Assembly: GCF_003208435.1 (NCBI RefSeq)
Contig: NZ_QKMF01000008.1
Location: 1-64,000, forward strand
Origin: Pelagimonas varians
GTDB taxonomy: Bacteria; Pseudomonadota; Alphaproteobacteria; Rhodobacterales; Rhodobacteraceae
Length of the DNA stretch: 64,000 nt
Reading direction: 5' to 3'
Both the position numbers and the translations under genes were made by a program. How positions within the stretch are numbered: position 1 is the first letter of the stretch; each line of letters opens with the position of its first letter. This document shows, piece after piece, positions 62,035 through 64,000 of this stretch. The notes beneath the pieces are model-generated. The model was not told the origin of the DNA. It ran no database searches and saw only the letters and a list, made by a program, of their open reading frames with translations.

Positions 62035-63072
62035 TCAGGTGATGAGACGTATCCCGATAAGGATAAACGCCCCGATGAAGAGAGTTTCGACAACAATCAG
62101 GCCAATCGCGGCAATGCCGACGCCAAGCACCTGTTTGAGGTGGGTTTTCATGCCGACGGCTGCGATCGCAATCAACAATAGCCAACGCGAAGATTCGCTC
62201 AGAAATTCGGCCAAAGCCGCCGGAATCAGATGAGCAGAATTAATGCCCGCCAAAATTAAGAAAGCCAGAACAAAAAACGGCAAGAGCGGTGGACGCTTTT
62301 CATCCGGATTTGCATCGGCCATCGATCGGATCGCGATGGACGCAATCAAGACCACTGGTGCAAGCATCGCAACGCGGATCAATTTCACCAAGGTCGCGGT
62401 GTCGCCGGTTTCGACAGAAACGGAGAAGCCTGCGCCAACAACCTGCGCCACATCGTGGATTGTACCGCCCAAAAAGACGCCCGCCTCGGTGGTGCTCATG
62501 TTCAGAACATTGGCCAGGATCGGGTAGATGATCATTGCCAGGGTCGACAGGACCGTCACGCCGACAACTGTGAATATCAGGCGCTCTTCGGACCGTTCAT
62601 CACGCGGCAAAATTGCCCCGATCGCCATCGCGGCAGATGCACCACAAATTGCAACCGACCCGGCCGTCAACAATGAAAACCGCCATTTGTGACCGAAAAA
62701 CCGGCCGACGAACAAGCCAAATGCAATTGTGGCCAGCACGCCACAGATCACCAAGGCGATCAATGGCCCGCCCAGCCCCACCAGCAGATCGATGCTGATC
62801 CGTGCACCTAGTAAGGCCACGCCAATGCGCAAAACCGTGCGGGCGGAAAAAGCGATACCTGGCGCTGCCTTTTCGTCTTCGGACAAAAAGCTAACGGCGA
62901 TCCCTAAAAGCAATGCCATCAGCATTGCGGGTGATCCGTAGTGTTCAGACAAAAATTTGGCCGCAACGGCCACCAAAACCGCCACGGCCACGCCGGGAAA
63001 TAATTCTTGAGACCGCGCGGAGAGGTTTGCAAAACGGAATGTAGACAGGAATGAAACGTTGGCTTCCGCCAT
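62035..63072 (-). CDS. tauZ: TauZ-type putative sulfate/sulfite exporter (YeiH family)
   Basis: A 345-residue membrane protein with about ten helices of the YeiH/COG2855 family. GLGGPLIALVICGVLATIAFGLFVGR and GGTIHDVAQVVGAGFSV are typical. In taurine-degrading Rhodobacterales a member of this family (TauZ) is thought to export the sulfate or sulfite formed. Here it lies between xsc and soeABC. A weak AAAGG site precedes the ATG. The transported ion is not shown by sequence. Confidence 0.83.
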   Translation of the reverse strand: MAEANVSFLSTFRFANLSARSQELFPGVAVAVLVAVAAKFLSEHYGSPAMLMALLLGIAVSFLSEDEKAAPGIAFSARTVLRIGVALLGARISIDLLVGLGGPLIALVICGVLATIAFGLFVGRFFGHKWRFSLLTAGSVAICGASAAMAIGAILPRDERSEERLIFTVVGVTVLSTLAMIIYPILANVLNMSTTEAGVFLGGTIHDVAQVVGAGFSVSVETGDTATLVKLIRVAMLAPVVLIASIAIRSMADANPDEKRPPLLPFFVLAFLILAGINSAHLIPAALAEFLSESSRWLLLIAIAAVGMKTHLKQVLGVGIAAIGLIVVETLFIGAFILIGIRLIT

Positions 63073-63282
63073 CAGGAAAGACCTTTCGAGTGTCGTCGGC
63101 CCGACGTTTGTCTAAGGCGGCGCTTTTGTTGGAATTGTTTTAGGTTTTGCACCGTTAACCGTCCTTCAGCCCGAGGCGGAAAGTCGGCTCGCATGCAATC
63201 AAAGCGCGACACGTAAGTGATTTCGTTGAAAATCAAACTCGTTTCCTTTTGGGTTGGTCCGCCACCAGTGCAGCGAACCAAT

Positions 63283-63313
63283 CACCCCGACGACCGAACC
63301 GGCCATCGGGGTG
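63283..63313. terminator. Hairpin downstream of xsc
   Basis: CACCCCGA (63283-63290) pairs with TCGGGGTG (63306-63313) across a 15-base loop, 20 bases past the xsc stop. The T run (AATTTTTCTT) is on the plus-strand side, so on the minus strand it works poorly as a rho-independent terminator and may only slow or partly end xsc transcripts before tauZ. Confidence 0.45.
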
Positions 63314-63332
63314 AATTTTTCTTAAGTATCGC

Positions 63333-64000
63333 TTAGGTTTGCGGGACCATATCGCTGGCCGAAATACCGGCCACTTCAACGGGTTTTTTCATCGCGTCGC
63401 GGCGGAACGGGTCACCCAGTTCCTGGTTGATCATGGCCTCAATTAGGGTTGTTTTGCCTGCTTTTTGATCTTTAATCGCTTGATCCAGCGCCGCTGTCAG
63501 CTCATCCATTGTACGGGCAACCACACCGATCAAACCGCAAGCTTTTGCGATCCCGGCGTATGAAACCTGCTCGTCCAGTTCTGTGCCGACAAAGTTGTCG
63601 TCAAACCACAAAGTCGAGTTTCGCTTTTCCGCGCCCCACTGGTAGTTGCGGAACACGATCTGCGTAACTGCAGGCCATTCACCGCGGCCAATGGCGGTCA
63701 GCTCGGTCACCGCGATGCCAAATGCGCCGTCGCCGGAAAACCCGACTACCGGCACATCGGGGCAACCGATTTTCGCACCGACAACCGACGGCAGACCATA
63801 GCCGCAAGGACCAAACAGGCCTGGTGCCAGATATTTGCGGCCCTCGTCAAACGATGGATAGGCATTGCCGATCGCGCAGTTGTTTCCAATGTCAGACGAA
63901 ATGATTGCTTCTTTTGGCAGCGCAGATTGGATAGCACGCCATGCCATTCGGGGGCTCATCCAGTCTGGCTTGTCCGCGCGGGCGCGTTCATTCCAGTTGG
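63333..64000 (-). CDS. xsc: Sulfoacetaldehyde acetyltransferase, C-terminal part (gene cut by the window edge)
   Basis: The last 222 residues of a thiamine-diphosphate enzyme that converts sulfoacetaldehyde plus phosphate to acetyl phosphate and sulfite, the C-S cleavage step of taurine breakdown. The reading frame is open to the window edge (NWNERARADKPDWMSPR precedes the first internal ATG at 63959). The TPP motif GDGAFGIAVTELTAIGRGEW...FRN and GPCGYGLPSVVGAKIG match Xsc. About 370 N-terminal residues lie outside. Confidence 0.92.
   Translation of the reverse strand, partial: NWNERARADKPDWMSPRMAWRAIQSALPKEAIISSDIGNNCAIGNAYPSFDEGRKYLAPGLFGPCGYGLPSVVGAKIGCPDVPVVGFSGDGAFGIAVTELTAIGRGEWPAVTQIVFRNYQWGAEKRNSTLWFDDNFVGTELDEQVSYAGIAKACGLIGVVARTMDELTAALDQAIKDQKAGKTTLIEAMINQELGDPFRRDAMKKPVEVAGISASDMVPQT

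Noticed and set aside
1-64000. CRISPR arrays, prophage, insertion sequences, tRNA genes
   Set aside because: None seen: no spaced direct repeats of CRISPR type, no transposase or integrase frames, no tRNA-like sequence in the gaps read.

Overview
The window looks like a chromosomal segment of a marine alphaproteobacterium of the Roseobacter group (Rhodobacterales). The basis is the gene content (an xsc-tauZ-soeABC sulfonate/sulfite block, a DinB with an N-terminal Cys-pair extension, DUF3775 and DUF1523 proteins), ATGA-type overlaps inside operons, and an even, moderately high G+C (mid-50s by eye). I see no insertion sequence, prophage, CRISPR array or tRNA. The left edge carries what I read as the promoter and leader of an rRNA operon that runs leftwards out of the window.

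Layout. 1-10 kb: rRNA promoter/leader; msrQ-msrP (periplasmic methionine sulfoxide repair); a membrane-anchored FMN/Fe-S glutamate-synthase-like protein; a DUF302 protein; clpB; pyrF; a NUDIX hydrolase; an NfeD/SPFH pair. 10-21 kb: dinB, a DUF3775 protein, the pyruvate dehydrogenase operon aceE-aceF-lpdA with two palindromic operator-like sites upstream, then mutL-rmuC. 21-29 kb: a polyamine cluster made of a class III aminotransferase, an FCD-type GntR regulator, a PotFGHI-like ABC importer and a FAD amine oxidase. 29-38 kb: DMT exporter, several proteins of unknown function, a secreted phytase-like esterase behind a PHO-box-like repeat, and an ECF sigma factor translationally coupled to a membrane-anchored VWA protein. 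37.8-46 kb: esterase, gabD, DMT exporter, creatinase, a 750-bp gene-free stretch, a HAD protein and a Na/Pi-type transporter that seems to lack an ATG start.

46-56 kb is the most self-contained system: two divergent transcription units encoding a CUT1 ABC sugar importer, MurQ, a Gfo/Idh/MocA oxidoreductase, a BadF-type sugar kinase, a GntR/UTRA regulator, a SIS-domain deaminase/isomerase and NagA. Together they read as a non-PTS route that imports MurNAc/GlcNAc, phosphorylates them inside the cell, removes lactate and the acetyl group, and feeds glycolysis. The shared promoter region holds five GGTAT/GGTAG boxes, with 11-bp spacing within each group. 57-64 kb: soeC-soeB-soeA (cytoplasmic sulfite dehydrogenase), a tauZ-type exporter and the 3' part of xsc, all on the minus strand. 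Xsc releases sulfite from sulfoacetaldehyde, SoeABC oxidises it to sulfate and TauZ probably exports it. Product names come from reading translations and motifs; no database search was run.
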